Under the pieces are notes generated by a model. The model saw only the letters and a program-made list of their open reading frames with translations, was not told the origin of the DNA and made no database searches. A stretch of 41,409 bases of DNA from Bacteroidetes bacterium 47-18 (GTDB lineage: Bacteria > Bacteroidota > Bacteroidia > Chitinophagales > Chitinophagaceae). Shown one piece after another: positions 1 through 8,927 of this stretch (position 1 is the first letter of the stretch; every line of letters starts with the position of its first letter). The stretch lies in NCBI GenBank assembly GCA_001897155.1, contig MKSF01000034.1, forward strand, positions 1-41,409. The letters run 5' to 3'. The translations under genes and the position numbers were made by a program.

Positions 1-15
1 GGAACTGAGGGTGGT

Positions 16-46
16 GGTCATTCCGAACGGATGTGAGGAATCTCTT
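16..46 (+). repeat. REP-like short palindromic repeat, copy A
   Basis: This is a short intergenic element whose outer bases form a small stem: ATTCC at 20-24 pairs with GGAAT at 37-41. A second, diverged copy in the opposite orientation lies at 10062-10091. Allowing one gap, most positions match, including the core AACGGATGTGAG. Sequences of this general form are common dispersed intergenic repeats in Bacteroidota, which is from memory of the type and not from a search. The function is unknown. Confidence 0.5.
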
Positions 47-120
47 ATAATAATTTATAACTGATAACGACTTTGTTGCCTATATATAGATAGTCAGTTT
101 TTTTTTTATGTAAAAGGCCG

Positions 121-156
121 CCCGGCAGCGCTTTCGTCCTCCCGTAAGCTGCCGGG
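121..156. terminator. GC-rich hairpin, possible terminator
   Basis: CCCGGCAGC at 121-129 pairs perfectly with GCTGCCGGG at 148-156, with an 18-nt loop. There is no long T-run directly after it on the plus strand, although a T-run lies before it at about 98-107. It may end transcription from a gene left of the window, or act on the opposite strand. The rest of 1-275 holds only the REP-like copy and the leader of the following receptor gene, where an 8-base near match to TAnnTTTG sits at 206-213. Confidence 0.35.
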
Positions 157-275
157 TTCCTGTCATCTGAATCAGCAATATTAAAAAAAATGTTAACTAG
201 TATGCAATATTTGTATTACGGTGACAGTTATATGGCTGTAGTTTTTTTGATATCAACAGTTTCAGCATCATTTCA

Positions 276-2627
276 ATGAAATATCTATTATCATGTCTTG
301 TTCCGGTGATCAGCAGCGTCAGTGTCGCTGCGCAGGTTACCCTGAGCGGTTTTGTGAAGGAGAGCACTTCCCTGGAGCATCTGCCCGGCGCTATAATTAA
401 GGTTGCCAACGCTGATAAGTTCGTGGTCAGCAATGAGTACGGTTACTATTCCATTAGCCTGCCGGAAGGAAGCTATACTTTTGACATTCACTTTCCGGGT
501 TATGAAAGCATGGCCTATACCATCCAGCTTACGCGATCCGAGACCTATGATTTCATGATAGGTCATAAGGAAGAGCTGGAAGGTGCGGAGATCGTGGGAA
601 GCACCCGGAAGGCTGATGAGATCAGGATGGGCACCCACCAGCTGAAGATCAGCGATATTAAGGCTGTCCCCACCCTCCTGGGCGAGAAGGACGTTTTTAA
701 GGTGATCAAGCTGCTGCCGGGCGTTCAGAAAGGCCAGGAAGGCAGCAGCGGCTTTAATGTCCGGGGAGGCGGTACGGATCAGAACCTTATTATCCTGGAT
801 GATGCGGTGGTATATAACGCCAGTCATCTGTTCGGTTTTTTCTCCACGTTTAACGGCGATGCGCTGAAAGGTGTGGAGCTGATCAAGGGAGGATATCCTG
901 CCAGGTACGGCGAACGGCTTTCTTCCGTCCTGAATATAACCATGAAGGAAGGGAACAAGGACCATTATACGGGAGAGGTGGGTATAGGGCTGCTGTCTTC
1001 CCGCGTCACGCTGGAAGGGCCGATAGTAAAAAATAAGGCATCCTTCCTTGTTTCCGGCCGGAGGACCTATTTTGATGCGTTGATGCAGCCTTTTATGATC
1101 GCTGCTGAGAATGTAAGCGGGGGCTATTATTTTTATGACCTGAACGCCAAGGTCAATTACCAGCTGGATGACAGGAACAGCGTTTACCTGAGCGGCTATT
1201 TCGGAAGGGATAAATTCTATATGAGAGATGAGGTGTTCTCTTCTGCCGATAACAGCATGAGAATGCGGTTCGGCTGGGGGAATGCTACCGGGACGCTCCG
1301 CTGGAACCATATTTTCAACCCCAAGCTGTTCACGAACCTGACCGTCAATTACAGCAATTACAATATGGCGGTCAATATCCGGGAGAAATCCAATAATACC
1401 AGCTATATGCTCAACCTGCTTTCCGCCATTGATGATATAGGCGCGAAGTATGACCTGACCTATTACTGGAAGCCCAACCAGACCATCAGGGCAGGGTATA
1501 AGGTGACCAGGCACCTGTTCCGCCCCAATGCCGTTACCGTGCAGGACAACGGCGTAAGCGATACTTCATTCTCCAATAACAGCTCCAAATATATCAGTTG
1601 GGAGCACAATCTGTATGTGGATGACGAATGGCAGGTATCGAGGAACCTGGCCTTTAACCTGGGTGTAAGAGGCTCTGCATTTACTTCAGGCAAGAAAACT
1701 TATCTGAACGTGGAGCCGCGTTTCTCCGCCCGCTATCTTATCAATGACCTGACGTCCGTTAAGGCAAGCTATACCATTATGAACCAGTATATGCACCTGC
1801 TATCTTCCACGGGCATCAGCCTGCCCACGGACCTGTGGGTACCCGCTACCGACCTGGTGGCGCCCCAGCGGGCCTCCCAGTACAGCCTGGGCATGTTCAG
1901 GGATATATTGAATCCCAATATCACCATAGGGGTAGAGGGATATTATAAGACCATGGACAATATCATTACCTATAAGGAAGGAGCGTCCTTTATGGAGCTG
2001 GACGACCCGTTCGATCCTGATCCTGACAAGGAAAGCCGGTGGGAGGACAAGGTGGTGTCAGGTATAGGCAGGAGCTACGGCGCCGAATTGATGATCCAGA
2101 AGCATAAAGGCAGATTTACGGGATGGCTGTCCTATACCTGGTCCAAGACGCAGTTTAAATTTGACGGCGTCAACAAAGGCGAATGGTTCTATCCCAGGTT
2201 TGACAGGCGTCATGACCTGAACCTGGTAGGATTTTATGAGCTGACGCCCGCTATCCGTCTCAATGCCCTGTTCACGATCGCTACCGGCAACCCGGTAAGC
2301 CTGCCGCAGCACGAGATCACCAGCGCGACATTCCTGCCTTCCAATGGTAATATCAGCAAAGTCTATAACAGCTCAAAGGTGCTTTACAGCGACCGGAATG
2401 ATTTCCGCACCGAGGTATACCACCGCATGGACGTGGGCATACAGTTCATCAAAGAAAAGAAAAGAGGAACACGCACCTGGGAAATCAGCTGCTACAATAT
2501 ATATAACAGGAAGAACCCGTTCTTCTATACGCTCGGCTATGACCAGCGTTCCGCGGAGACCAATGTATATAAGTACACCATTTTCCCGCTGATCCCTTCT
2601 TTCTCTTATTCCTTTAAATTCAAATAG
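276..2627 (+). CDS. TonB-dependent receptor with carboxypeptidase-regulatory-like N-terminal domain
   Basis: This is an outer membrane active transporter of 783 residues. A signal peptide (about residues 1-19) is followed by a carboxypeptidase-regulatory-like beta-sandwich (about 21-105). A plug domain comes next (about 125-230), with the usual LPGVQKGQEGSSGFNVRGGG-type plug motif, and then a long beta-barrel that ends in an aromatic-rich strand finishing FSYSFKFK. No STN signalling domain is present, so it is not a FecA-type transducer. The downstream DUF4249 lipoprotein starts 15 bases after its stop. This pairing is recurrent in Bacteroidota and suggests a receptor plus surface or periplasmic lipoprotein uptake unit. 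The substrate cannot be read from the sequence. The ATG at 276 gives a complete signal peptide. Confidence 0.93.
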   Translation: MKYLLSCLVPVISSVSVAAQVTLSGFVKESTSLEHLPGAIIKVANADKFVVSNEYGYYSISLPEGSYTFDIHFPGYESMAYTIQLTRSETYDFMIGHKEELEGAEIVGSTRKADEIRMGTHQLKISDIKAVPTLLGEKDVFKVIKLLPGVQKGQEGSSGFNVRGGGTDQNLIILDDAVVYNASHLFGFFSTFNGDALKGVELIKGGYPARYGERLSSVLNITMKEGNKDHYTGEVGIGLLSSRVTLEGPIVKNKASFLVSGRRTYFDALMQPFMIAAENVSGGYYFYDLNAKVNYQLDDRNSVYLSGYFGRDKFYMRDEVFSSADNSMRMRFGWGNATGTLRWNHIFNPKLFTNLTVNYSNYNMAVNIREKSNNTSYMLNLLSAIDDIGAKYDLTYYWKPNQTIRAGYKVTRHLFRPNAVTVQDNGVSDTSFSNNSSKYISWEHNLYVDDEWQVSRNLAFNLGVRGSAFTSGKKTYLNVEPRFSARYLINDLTSVKASYTIMNQYMHLLSSTGISLPTDLWVPATDLVAPQRASQYSLGMFRDILNPNITIGVEGYYKTMDNIITYKEGASFMELDDPFDPDPDKESRWEDKVVSGIGRSYGAELMIQKHKGRFTGWLSYTWSKTQFKFDGVNKGEWFYPRFDRRHDLNLVGFYELTPAIRLNALFTIATGNPVSLPQHEITSATFLPSNGNISKVYNSSKVLYSDRNDFRTEVYHRMDVGIQFIKEKKRGTRTWEISCYNIYNRKNPFFYTLGYDQRSAETNVYKYTIFPLIPSFSYSFKFK

Positions 2628-2642
2628 TAAAAACACGGCATT

Positions 2643-3479
2643 ATGTTATTCCGGAAATTCAATTATAGCCTTTGCAGCCTGCTGCTGCCTTTGCTGCTGC
2701 TGGGCAGTTGTAAGACCAAGATAGATGATCCCAGGATGAAGGTGGGGGATGATACCATCTTTATGGAGGGTTTTCTGAACCCTGTCGCTGATTCGATCAC
2801 CATAGGCCTTTCCGTAGCGAAGGGTGCGGTGACCTCCGGCAATAAGATAAAGGAGGAGGAGCTGCTGCAGGCGGAAGTCTCCATTGAGTCGGAAGGCGTT
2901 GTAAAGCGCCTGTCATTCAGCCACTGGAACAACACTGTAGCGGTATATGTGCTCAGCGCTGAAGAAATGCCTGTTGTGGCCGGTAATACCTATACGGTCA
3001 GGGTCCACAGGGAAGGCGTGTTCTCGGCATTCGCCAGCACGACGGTTCCCGGTGGTGATTTTGACTTTACTTTCGATGTAACGGGCCCGGTGGTCAATAG
3101 CAACTCGGGTGAGCGTACCTATAAGGTGAGCGGGTATATAACGGACGAAAAGGATGCGCACAATTATTATCGCCTCACCTCCGATGATACCGCAAGAGGG
3201 TATACTTATAACGAGCTGCTGCTGGCGGATAACCCGGATGTGCCGGGGAGGATCAGCTTCAGGGCGGACGTGACCGAGGACATGTACGAAATGGGATCGG
3301 GCATCTTATTTATAACTCATATTACCAAGGATCTTTACCTGTACCTGACGACTATCCGGAACCTGGAGGACAATGACGGAAACCCTTTTGCGGAGCCATC
3401 CACACTATACAGCAATGTGCAGGGCGGCCTGGGCATCCTGGGCGGCATGAACACGAAGGGGCGGCCTGTAAGACCGTAA
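2643..3479 (+). CDS. DUF4249 family lipoprotein
   Basis: This 278-residue protein has a lipoprotein signal with the lipobox LLLGSC and the modified cysteine at about residue 23. The body is a beta-rich DUF4249-type protein (for example the segments NPVADSITIGLSVAKG and ENLVEDNDGNPF-like C-terminal loops are typical). The family is almost always encoded beside a TonB-dependent receptor, as here, and is thought to assist it at the outer membrane. No enzymatic motif is visible. It probably shares a transcript with the receptor, because only 15 bases separate them and a strong terminator follows at 3497-3532. Confidence 0.85.
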   Translation: MLFRKFNYSLCSLLLPLLLLGSCKTKIDDPRMKVGDDTIFMEGFLNPVADSITIGLSVAKGAVTSGNKIKEEELLQAEVSIESEGVVKRLSFSHWNNTVAVYVLSAEEMPVVAGNTYTVRVHREGVFSAFASTTVPGGDFDFTFDVTGPVVNSNSGERTYKVSGYITDEKDAHNYYRLTSDDTARGYTYNELLLADNPDVPGRISFRADVTEDMYEMGSGILFITHITKDLYLYLTTIRNLEDNDGNPFAEPSTLYSNVQGGLGILGGMNTKGRPVRP

Positions 3480-3496
3480 AGGCTTATATTCATATA

Positions 3497-3532
3497 AGAT
3501 AAGGCCCGGCTTGGCAAAGCCGGGCCTTATCT
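3497..3532 (+). terminator. Intrinsic-type terminator after the receptor/DUF4249 unit
   Basis: A perfect 16-bp inverted repeat (3497-3512 with 3517-3532, core AAGGCCCGGCTT) encloses a GGCA loop and lies 17 bases after the DUF4249 stop. The 3' arm ends CCTTATCTCTTATAAG, which is moderately T-rich. It separates the receptor unit from the two-component genes. Confidence 0.8.
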
Positions 3533-3636
3533 CTTATAAGCGGGAAGCTCAGCTAAGATCATAGTGATTTTTCGCAGTGACATTGATGCACCTATAGCAA
3601 ATATTTATTGACAGAATAAAAATTCTTTTTTATTTT

Positions 3637-3644
3637 TACATTTG
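3637..3644 (+). promoter_or_regulatory. Candidate -7 promoter element for the two-component operon
   Basis: TACATTTG matches the Bacteroidota -7 consensus TAnnTTTG exactly. No good -33 TTG lies at the ideal distance (the nearest, 3608-3610, is 26 bases upstream). Transcription from here would leave a leader of roughly 110 bases before the kinase start, containing a small GCCGC/GCGGC hairpin near 3729-3740. Confidence 0.5.
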
Positions 3645-3764
3645 TTAACGGCCGTGGTCCAATAAAATAACCGGGTACGCCGCTTATCTTTTATGGCATC
3701 CTGATATACAGAAGGCCGCCTGAGAACCGCCGCTTGCGGCAGGTGTGATCGCATCAAATAAAAT

Positions 3765-5057
3765 ATGAAGAACTCACTTATCCGTTTAATATTCGCTTTA
3801 TCCTTTATAACGGCTGTTGGCATTATCACCAGCCAGATATTCTGGGTCACAAAGGCATATGAGCTGGAGGATAAGGATTTTGACTATAAGGTTACCAGCA
3901 GCCTTAAGGACGTGGCGCTGAAAATATGGGAGATCAAGAAGACGCAGGCTACTTTATATGATGTGGTTGAACAAATCAACCCCGGATATTTTATAGTACA
4001 GGTGAATCACCAGATCAGCGATGAATTACTGGAGCATTTCCTGAAGGAGCAGTTCATGCTGCACAACCTGATCACTGATTTTGAATATGGCCAGTATGAT
4101 TGCGCCATGGACAGCATGGTCAGTATGAAATACGTTTCCATGCTGCATGGTAATACGGAAAAGGACGGTACGCTTGTAGAGCTGCCCATTGAGCAGCGGG
4201 AGAATTACTATTTTGCCGTGCATTTCCCCAACAGGAAGCAATATGTAGGAGAGCAGCTGCACGTATGGGTGTACTCATCCCTGTTCCTGCTGGCGGTCAT
4301 CGTCATTATGATCCTGACGGTCTATGTCATTATGAAGCAGAAGCGGCTCAGCGAGATCCAGAAGGACTTTGTCAATAATATGACGCATGAGTTCAAGACA
4401 CCGCTGGCCACCATACAGCTTTCCGCCGAAGTACTGAAGAAACCGGATATCGTGGAAAAGCCGCAGCGCCTGCTCAATTACGCTACCCTGATAGATAAGG
4501 AGGCGTCATTGCTGGCCTTGCAGATCGAGCGGGTACTGCATATGGCGCATGCGGAAAAGGGCGAGATCATCCTTAAAAAGGAAAAGACCAATATCAACGA
4601 GCTGGTGCAGGAAGTTTACCAGGGATTCGCTGATAAATTCGCGCAGTCGGATATTGCGCACAGCCTTGACCTGGCAGGCGGGGATGTGGTGTGTGAAATC
4701 GACAGGCTGCATATCAAGAATGCGGTAAGCAACCTGGTGGAGAATGCCATCAAGTACGCGGGAGAAGGCGCGGTTGTAAAGATACGGGTGACCGGCAATG
4801 ATAAAAACGTAAGGATCGCCGTGGAGGACAATGGGCCGGGTATTCCGCCGGAATTCCAGAAGATGCTGTTCGACAGGTTCTTCCGTGTTCCTATGGGCAA
4901 CAGGCATGATGTAAAAGGATTCGGTATAGGGCTCAATTATGTTAAAATCATTGCCAAGACGCACGGCGGTGACGTGCTTTGTAAAAGCACACCCGGGTCC
5001 GGCACTACTTTCATTATTATATTACCCAGGCAGAGCGGTATTAGAAATAAAAAATAA
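3765..5057 (+). CDS. Membrane sensor histidine kinase
   Basis: This is a 430-residue inner membrane histidine kinase. Transmembrane segment 1 is at about residues 7-27, a periplasmic sensor region of about 140 residues follows, and transmembrane segment 2 is at about 168-190. The HisKA domain has its phospho-acceptor His at about 208 in NNMTHEFKTPL. The HATPase domain has an N box (AVSNLVENAIKYA), a G1 box (VEDNGPGIP) and a G2 box (GFGIGLNY). The architecture resembles RprX-type kinases of Bacteroidota. The response regulator follows 32 bases downstream and is the obvious partner. The signal sensed is unknown. Confidence 0.95.
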   Translation: MKNSLIRLIFALSFITAVGIITSQIFWVTKAYELEDKDFDYKVTSSLKDVALKIWEIKKTQATLYDVVEQINPGYFIVQVNHQISDELLEHFLKEQFMLHNLITDFEYGQYDCAMDSMVSMKYVSMLHGNTEKDGTLVELPIEQRENYYFAVHFPNRKQYVGEQLHVWVYSSLFLLAVIVIMILTVYVIMKQKRLSEIQKDFVNNMTHEFKTPLATIQLSAEVLKKPDIVEKPQRLLNYATLIDKEASLLALQIERVLHMAHAEKGEIILKKEKTNINELVQEVYQGFADKFAQSDIAHSLDLAGGDVVCEIDRLHIKNAVSNLVENAIKYAGEGAVVKIRVTGNDKNVRIAVEDNGPGIPPEFQKMLFDRFFRVPMGNRHDVKGFGIGLNYVKIIAKTHGGDVLCKSTPGSGTTFIIILPRQSGIRNKK

Positions 5058-5089
5058 TTATTATATTTAACAATCAAAATCAAAAACAT

Positions 5090-5785
5090 ATGCAACAACA
5101 ATTTAAAGCCAAGATCTTATTAGTGGAAGATGACTCTGCTTTGGGATTTGTTATTAAGGATAATTTGGAGGAAGCAGGATATGAAGTGATATATACGACA
5201 GACGGTAACCAGGGCTTTCAGCAGTTCATGCGCCACAACGTGGACCTGTGCCTGCTGGACGTGATGATGCCCAAGAAGGACGGCCTGACGCTGGCAGCGC
5301 AGATCCGTCAGAAAAATAATAAGGTGCCCGTAATCTTTATGACGGCAAAATCCATGGACGAGGACAGGATCGCCGGCTTTAAGGCGGGCGGTGATGATTA
5401 TATCACCAAGCCGTTCAATATGGAGGAGCTGCTGCTGAGGATAGAAGTGTTCCTCAAGCACACCAAGAAAAACGATGAAGATGAAAAGAAAGTATTCAAT
5501 ATCGGTAACCTGGTGTTCGATTATGCCAACCTTACGCTGATAGAAGGCGAAAAGAAGAACCAGCTCACCCAGAAGGAAGCAGACCTGCTCCGCTACCTGT
5601 GCGTGAATGCCAATACGGTGGTCAAGAGGGAAGAGATCCTGATGGATGTATGGGGTAAGGAAGACCCGTTCCTGGGACGAAGCATGGATGTGTTCATGAC
5701 CAAGCTGCGTAAATATCTTAAGGATGTGGAAGGCGTGGAGCTCCAGACCATTCACAGGGTCGGATTCAAGCTGATCTTACCATAA
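5090..5785 (+). CDS. OmpR/PhoB-type response regulator
   Basis: This is a 231-residue DNA-binding response regulator. The receiver domain (about residues 7-120) has the acidic pair at 14-15, the phospho-acceptor Asp57 in LLDVMMP, the Thr in MTAK and Lys107 in TKPF. A winged-helix Trans_reg_C domain follows (about 133-229) with the typical LTQKEADLLRYL and MTKLRKYL helices. It is similar in plan to RprY. It lies directly after the histidine kinase and before an OmpA-like lipoprotein gene 40 bases downstream, so all three may be co-transcribed and the lipoprotein may be a target. Confidence 0.95.
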   Translation: MQQQFKAKILLVEDDSALGFVIKDNLEEAGYEVIYTTDGNQGFQQFMRHNVDLCLLDVMMPKKDGLTLAAQIRQKNNKVPVIFMTAKSMDEDRIAGFKAGGDDYITKPFNMEELLLRIEVFLKHTKKNDEDEKKVFNIGNLVFDYANLTLIEGEKKNQLTQKEADLLRYLCVNANTVVKREEILMDVWGKEDPFLGRSMDVFMTKLRKYLKDVEGVELQTIHRVGFKLILP

Positions 5786-5825
5786 AACGGCCGTGTGAAC
5801 CTATTTTACCCAAAAAGAACCAAAT

Positions 5826-6335
5826 ATGAAAAGACAAATTAACCTTATCGTAGTGCTTTTAAGCAGTCTTCTGATGTTCTCCTGTGCGGCCGGTAAAAAA
5901 AATAAAAGCGCCTACATGCAGCAGACATTTGAAACCCTGAAAAGAGACTTGCCGGATGCAACGGTAACGATCCTGGATGATACCATTAAAGTATTATTCC
6001 CGGAGAACGTTATGTTCGCCTCCAATTCTGCAGAAATAAACGAAACCTTTATGCCGAAAATGAAAACCTTTGCCGGCATACTGAAACGTTTCAACAAAAC
6101 CAGCATCCTGGTCAACGGCTATACCGACAATACGGGCTCTCACGAGATCAATGCCAAGCTGTCCAATGAAAGGGCTATGAATGCACGGAATGCTTTGATA
6201 GAATATAAAGTAAAGCCGGGCAGGCTGTATGCCTGGGGCCATGGTCCCAACAACCCTATAGCGACCAATAATACGGCTGAAGGAAAGCAAAAGAACAGGC
6301 GTGTGGAATTCCTGGTATTATATGATGTGGACTGA
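5826..6335 (+). CDS. OmpA-family peptidoglycan-binding lipoprotein
   Basis: This 169-residue protein has a lipobox LMFSC with Cys at residue 20. An OmpA C-terminal domain (about 55-167) contains the peptidoglycan-binding signature VNGYTDNTGSHEINAKLSNE and the later NRRVEF arginines. It probably anchors the outer membrane to peptidoglycan, like Pal. It has no barrel domain, so it is a stand-alone Pal-like protein. Its position right behind the kinase and regulator suggests a cell-envelope stress unit, which is inference from order only. A strong terminator follows. Confidence 0.9.
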   Translation: MKRQINLIVVLLSSLLMFSCAAGKKNKSAYMQQTFETLKRDLPDATVTILDDTIKVLFPENVMFASNSAEINETFMPKMKTFAGILKRFNKTSILVNGYTDNTGSHEINAKLSNERAMNARNALIEYKVKPGRLYAWGHGPNNPIATNNTAEGKQKNRRVEFLVLYDVD

Positions 6336-6358
6336 TAATGCCGTATGCTTGATAAATG

Positions 6359-6393
6359 AACAGGGGGTGCTTATCTGATAAGCACCCCCTGTT
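6359..6393. terminator. Bidirectional terminator between convergent genes
   Basis: AACAGGGGGTGCTTA at 6359-6373 pairs with its reverse complement at 6379-6393. The arm complementarity continues to a nearly closed loop. TTATTTT follows on the plus strand. It lies between the OmpA-like gene (+) and the outer membrane protein gene (-), so it can serve both. Confidence 0.8.
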
Positions 6394-6414
6394 TTATTTT
6401 AAGTTTATGGGCAA

Positions 6415-7119
6415 TTAAAAACCGATATTCAGTCCTACCCTGATATCAATGGTCCGGGCATAAGGGCTCCTGGAAAGACGCGTGCCGTTGGGCGCAGTCC
6501 TTACATTGCCGGGGATGTTCTGTAAAACATCATACAGGGCATACATCACGAAGGAGGAATGCTCGTTGATGGGCTGCCGCAGTCCGCCGCCTACCAGCAG
6601 GCAGGGGACGCTTTCCGTTTTCCTGAAGCTGTAATGCTTGAAATTGTTGTTATAATCTATATCATACGCCTTATAGGTGCTGATCACATTCTCAAACTCG
6701 AAATGAGTAAATATATTTCTGAATACTCTCAGCCGTGTCCATACACCCGGTACGAAAATATGGTTATTAAGATTATACTCTTCATACCGCTGCCAGTCAT
6801 AATTATAGACGGAGAAATAATCCCGGTAGAAGAAATACTTATACCCCAGGCTGATACCGGCGCTCCAGAAATCAGTGATCCTGTAGCCGGCAATAGGAGA
6901 AACGCCTATGGATATGACATTGCTGCCGCCGCCTCCGAACAGGCCGCCGCCGTATATCAGGCGGGAAGCGTCAAATCCCTTTTTACTGTTATCCCGGGCA
7001 GCAGTGCTCTGGGATTTGGTGCCTGAGCTCCGGTAGGTCTGCTGGGCCTGCATATCCGACAGGCTCAGGATGCCGAGTCCTAATATCAGCCCGTAACGTA
7101 CAATAATTTTTTGTATCAT
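6415..7119 (-). CDS. Putative outer membrane beta-barrel protein
   Basis: This 234-residue protein has a signal peptide (about 1-25, cleavage near MQAQ) and a low-complexity linker with Ser, Thr and Lys. The rest is a series of amphipathic beta-strands with many Tyr and Phe (for example the region FYRDYFSVYNYDW) and ends RVGLNIGF, which fits an outer membrane barrel. No named family was recognised. It is the last gene of a minus-strand run, starting 6 bases after the DUF423 stop, and may be co-transcribed with it. Its function is unknown. Confidence 0.75.
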   Translation of the reverse strand: MIQKIIVRYGLILGLGILSLSDMQAQQTYRSSGTKSQSTAARDNSKKGFDASRLIYGGGLFGGGGSNVISIGVSPIAGYRITDFWSAGISLGYKYFFYRDYFSVYNYDWQRYEEYNLNNHIFVPGVWTRLRVFRNIFTHFEFENVISTYKAYDIDYNNNFKHYSFRKTESVPCLLVGGGLRQPINEHSSFVMYALYDVLQNIPGNVRTAPNGTRLSRSPYARTIDIRVGLNIGF

Positions 7120-7125
7120 ATACCT

Positions 7126-7512
7126 TTATTTTTTTAAGCCTAAAAGCATCAGCAGCCAGCCGATGATCAGGAATACACCGCCGATGGGCGTAATGATTCC
7201 CAAGCCGCTCAGCCCTATATTTTGAACACCTTTCAGGAATACTAACAGGTAAATAGAGCCGCTGAATAAAATAATGCCGGTTAAGAACATCCAGATCGTA
7301 TATTGCAACAAACCAGACTTAAAATAGTTTTGCAGGATAGCTACCACTGCGATCATAATGGCATGGTACATCTGGTACCGCACACCTGTCTCCCAGGAAG
7401 CTATCAGGTCAGGGTTCGGAATAAGTTCTTTGAGTTTGTGGGCCCCGAAAGCGCCCAGTATCACGCCCAATCCTCCCAGTATCGCGGAAATCTGTAAAGC
7501 TGCCTTATTCAT
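7126..7512 (-). CDS. DUF423 family small membrane protein
   Basis: This 128-residue inner membrane protein has about four hydrophobic helices. The N-terminal motif ILGGLGVILGAFGAHKLK is the hallmark of the DUF423 family (YgdD/TMEM256-like). The family's biochemical role is not established. The gene overlaps the end of the shikimate kinase gene by 8 bases, indicating translational coupling within the minus-strand operon. Confidence 0.92.
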   Translation of the reverse strand: MNKAALQISAILGGLGVILGAFGAHKLKELIPNPDLIASWETGVRYQMYHAIMIAVVAILQNYFKSGLLQYTIWMFLTGIILFSGSIYLLVFLKGVQNIGLSGLGIITPIGGVFLIIGWLLMLLGLKK

Positions 7513-8038
7513 TTTTATATCCGAGTTGGTTTAACAATGCTACAAATTTACTATCTATTTTGTCATTTACCTCAATTTCATGGTCTGCCTGCATATAATA
7601 AGGCTGCCGCAGGGCCAAAAGGTCATCCAGGTGCCCGTGCAGCGCCGCTTTGGTTGTATAACGCAGCAGGAGGGGTCTTTTGTTATGCGTATCGTTCCAT
7701 ATTTGTTCTGTTAATACATGAACAGGCACCTGTAGCCAGATCACGGTACCATGCCGTTTCATCCATTCCGTATTGTTGTGATAGCAGGGCGTACCGCCGC
7801 CGCATGCAATGATCAGGCCACCGGCCACATGGATATTGACTGCTGCTTCCAGCACCTGCCGCTCCAGTAGCCTGAAAGCGTCTTCTCCTTCCTGCCGGAA
7901 GATATCCGCTACGGGAGCGCCGTAGGATGCCGCTATCATTGCATCGAGGTCCGCGAAGCTGAAATGATGCTGCATCGCCCAGCGTTTGCCCAGTGTGGTC
8001 TTGCCTGCTCCCGGCATACCGGTCAGAAATAGGATCAT
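7505..8038 (-). CDS. aroK: Shikimate kinase
   Basis: This enzyme phosphorylates shikimate with ATP in the chorismate (aromatic amino acid) pathway. It has 177 residues, the usual length. A Walker A motif GMPGAGKT is at residues 7-14, the shikimate-binding DLD at about 30-32, the Arg in FRLLER at about 58, the GGG motif in CGGGTP at about 82 and the lid Arg in NKRPLL. The reading frame is open further upstream, but the start at 8038 is chosen because the upstream 78 residues are unlike the family and overlap the preceding gene. At this start the ATG overlaps the hydrolase stop as ATGA. Confidence 0.93.
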   Translation of the reverse strand: MILFLTGMPGAGKTTLGKRWAMQHHFSFADLDAMIAASYGAPVADIFRQEGEDAFRLLERQVLEAAVNIHVAGGLIIACGGGTPCYHNNTEWMKRHGTVIWLQVPVHVLTEQIWNDTHNKRPLLLRYTTKAALHGHLDDLLALRQPYYMQADHEIEVNDKIDSKFVALLNQLGYKNE

Positions 8039-8835
8039 AGGCTTTTGAAATGATTTACAAAGGTGATGACCAGCCCCTTGCCCAGGAGATTGTGCGCCCT
8101 GGGCAGCGCTATATGCCGGGTATGGCTGATAGCCAGGGTCAGCGCGTTCATATGGCGGGAAGGTGTAATGGCATCGAAATTGCCTGTTACAAGCGTAAAG
8201 GGAATATGGTAATCCCGTATCTGCCTTACCAGCTCCCCGGTACGGCTGTGCAGCTTCGAATACCCGGTCCATATCCGGTAAAGCGCTGCTGTACGGTTAC
8301 GGTCTTTTAGCATAGCGGTCATAAATGCCGCGTCTGTTTTTTTGACCAGTCTCAGGGCGCCGCCAATCCTGATGCCCAGGCGGGATATTGCCGGGAAGGC
8401 GCAGATGGCCCTGAACAGCAGCCGCCCAATAAAGGTGCGTGTAGCCAGCACATATACTTTCCGCTCCTTTATCCCGTCGGGCGCGATATACATCAGGGAC
8501 AGTACCTTATCCGGTTCATGACGGACAAATACGCCTGCTGCTTTGGCGCCGATGCTATAGGCTACCAGGTGTATCTTTGCTGCCTGGTGTTCCTGCATCA
8601 GCGCATGGATAAGGCCGGTCATATCTTCTTCCGTGACAGTAGCATTCCGCCATTGGGTATCGCCGTGGAACGGCAGGTCGGGCACGATCAGGGTGTACCC
8701 GTCCAGGCTGCCTTCCAGGAAATCATAGGCGCTGCAATCCTGTCCCACACCGTGCATCGCCAGGATGAAGCGGGGTCCACACCCGATCGTTTTATAGGAA
8801 ATGATGTGCTGCCGGAACGGTATGGATCTCTTCAT
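8035..8835 (-). CDS. Alpha/beta hydrolase
   Basis: This 266-residue alpha/beta hydrolase fold protein has an HG oxyanion motif at residues 28-29 (MHGVGQD). The nucleophile elbow is AYSIG with Ser at about 94, where the first Gly of GxSxG is Ala. There is a probable acid in GNFDAITP and a His in RAHNLLGK near the end. The substrate is unknown. The ATG at 8835 is preferred over an in-frame upstream start at 8883, because it begins the recognisable beta-strand region and leaves room for a promoter in the divergent gap to the phosphoribosyltransferase. It is first in the four-gene minus-strand operon and ends ATGA over aroK. Confidence 0.85.
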   Translation of the reverse strand: MKRSIPFRQHIISYKTIGCGPRFILAMHGVGQDCSAYDFLEGSLDGYTLIVPDLPFHGDTQWRNATVTEEDMTGLIHALMQEHQAAKIHLVAYSIGAKAAGVFVRHEPDKVLSLMYIAPDGIKERKVYVLATRTFIGRLLFRAICAFPAISRLGIRIGGALRLVKKTDAAFMTAMLKDRNRTAALYRIWTGYSKLHSRTGELVRQIRDYHIPFTLVTGNFDAITPSRHMNALTLAISHTRHIALPRAHNLLGKGLVITFVNHFKSL

Positions 8836-8896
8836 GTAACAGGAATGGTGCTGTACAAAACTACTGAAAAATAAAAGAAACAATAGCAGATAACTG

Positions 8897-8904
8897 TATA
8901 TTTG
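8897..8904 (+). promoter_or_regulatory. -7 promoter element for the phosphoribosyltransferase gene
   Basis: TATATTTG is an exact match to TAnnTTTG and lies 23 bases before the ATG, implying a short leader of about 17 bases. No clear -33 TTG is seen. Confidence 0.6.
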
Positions 8905-8927
8905 CAGTTGACAATTCAGCGTACATA

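Noticed and set aside
291-1514. Long open frame (407 codons) antisense to the TonB-dependent receptor
   Set aside because: It lies wholly opposite a clearly recognised receptor gene and its translation has no recognisable domain; GC-biased codon use produces such shadows.
8039-8272. Upstream extension of the shikimate kinase frame (78 extra residues)
   Set aside because: The extra part is read antiparallel to no known domain, overlaps the hydrolase gene and would place the Walker A motif abnormally far from the N-terminus.
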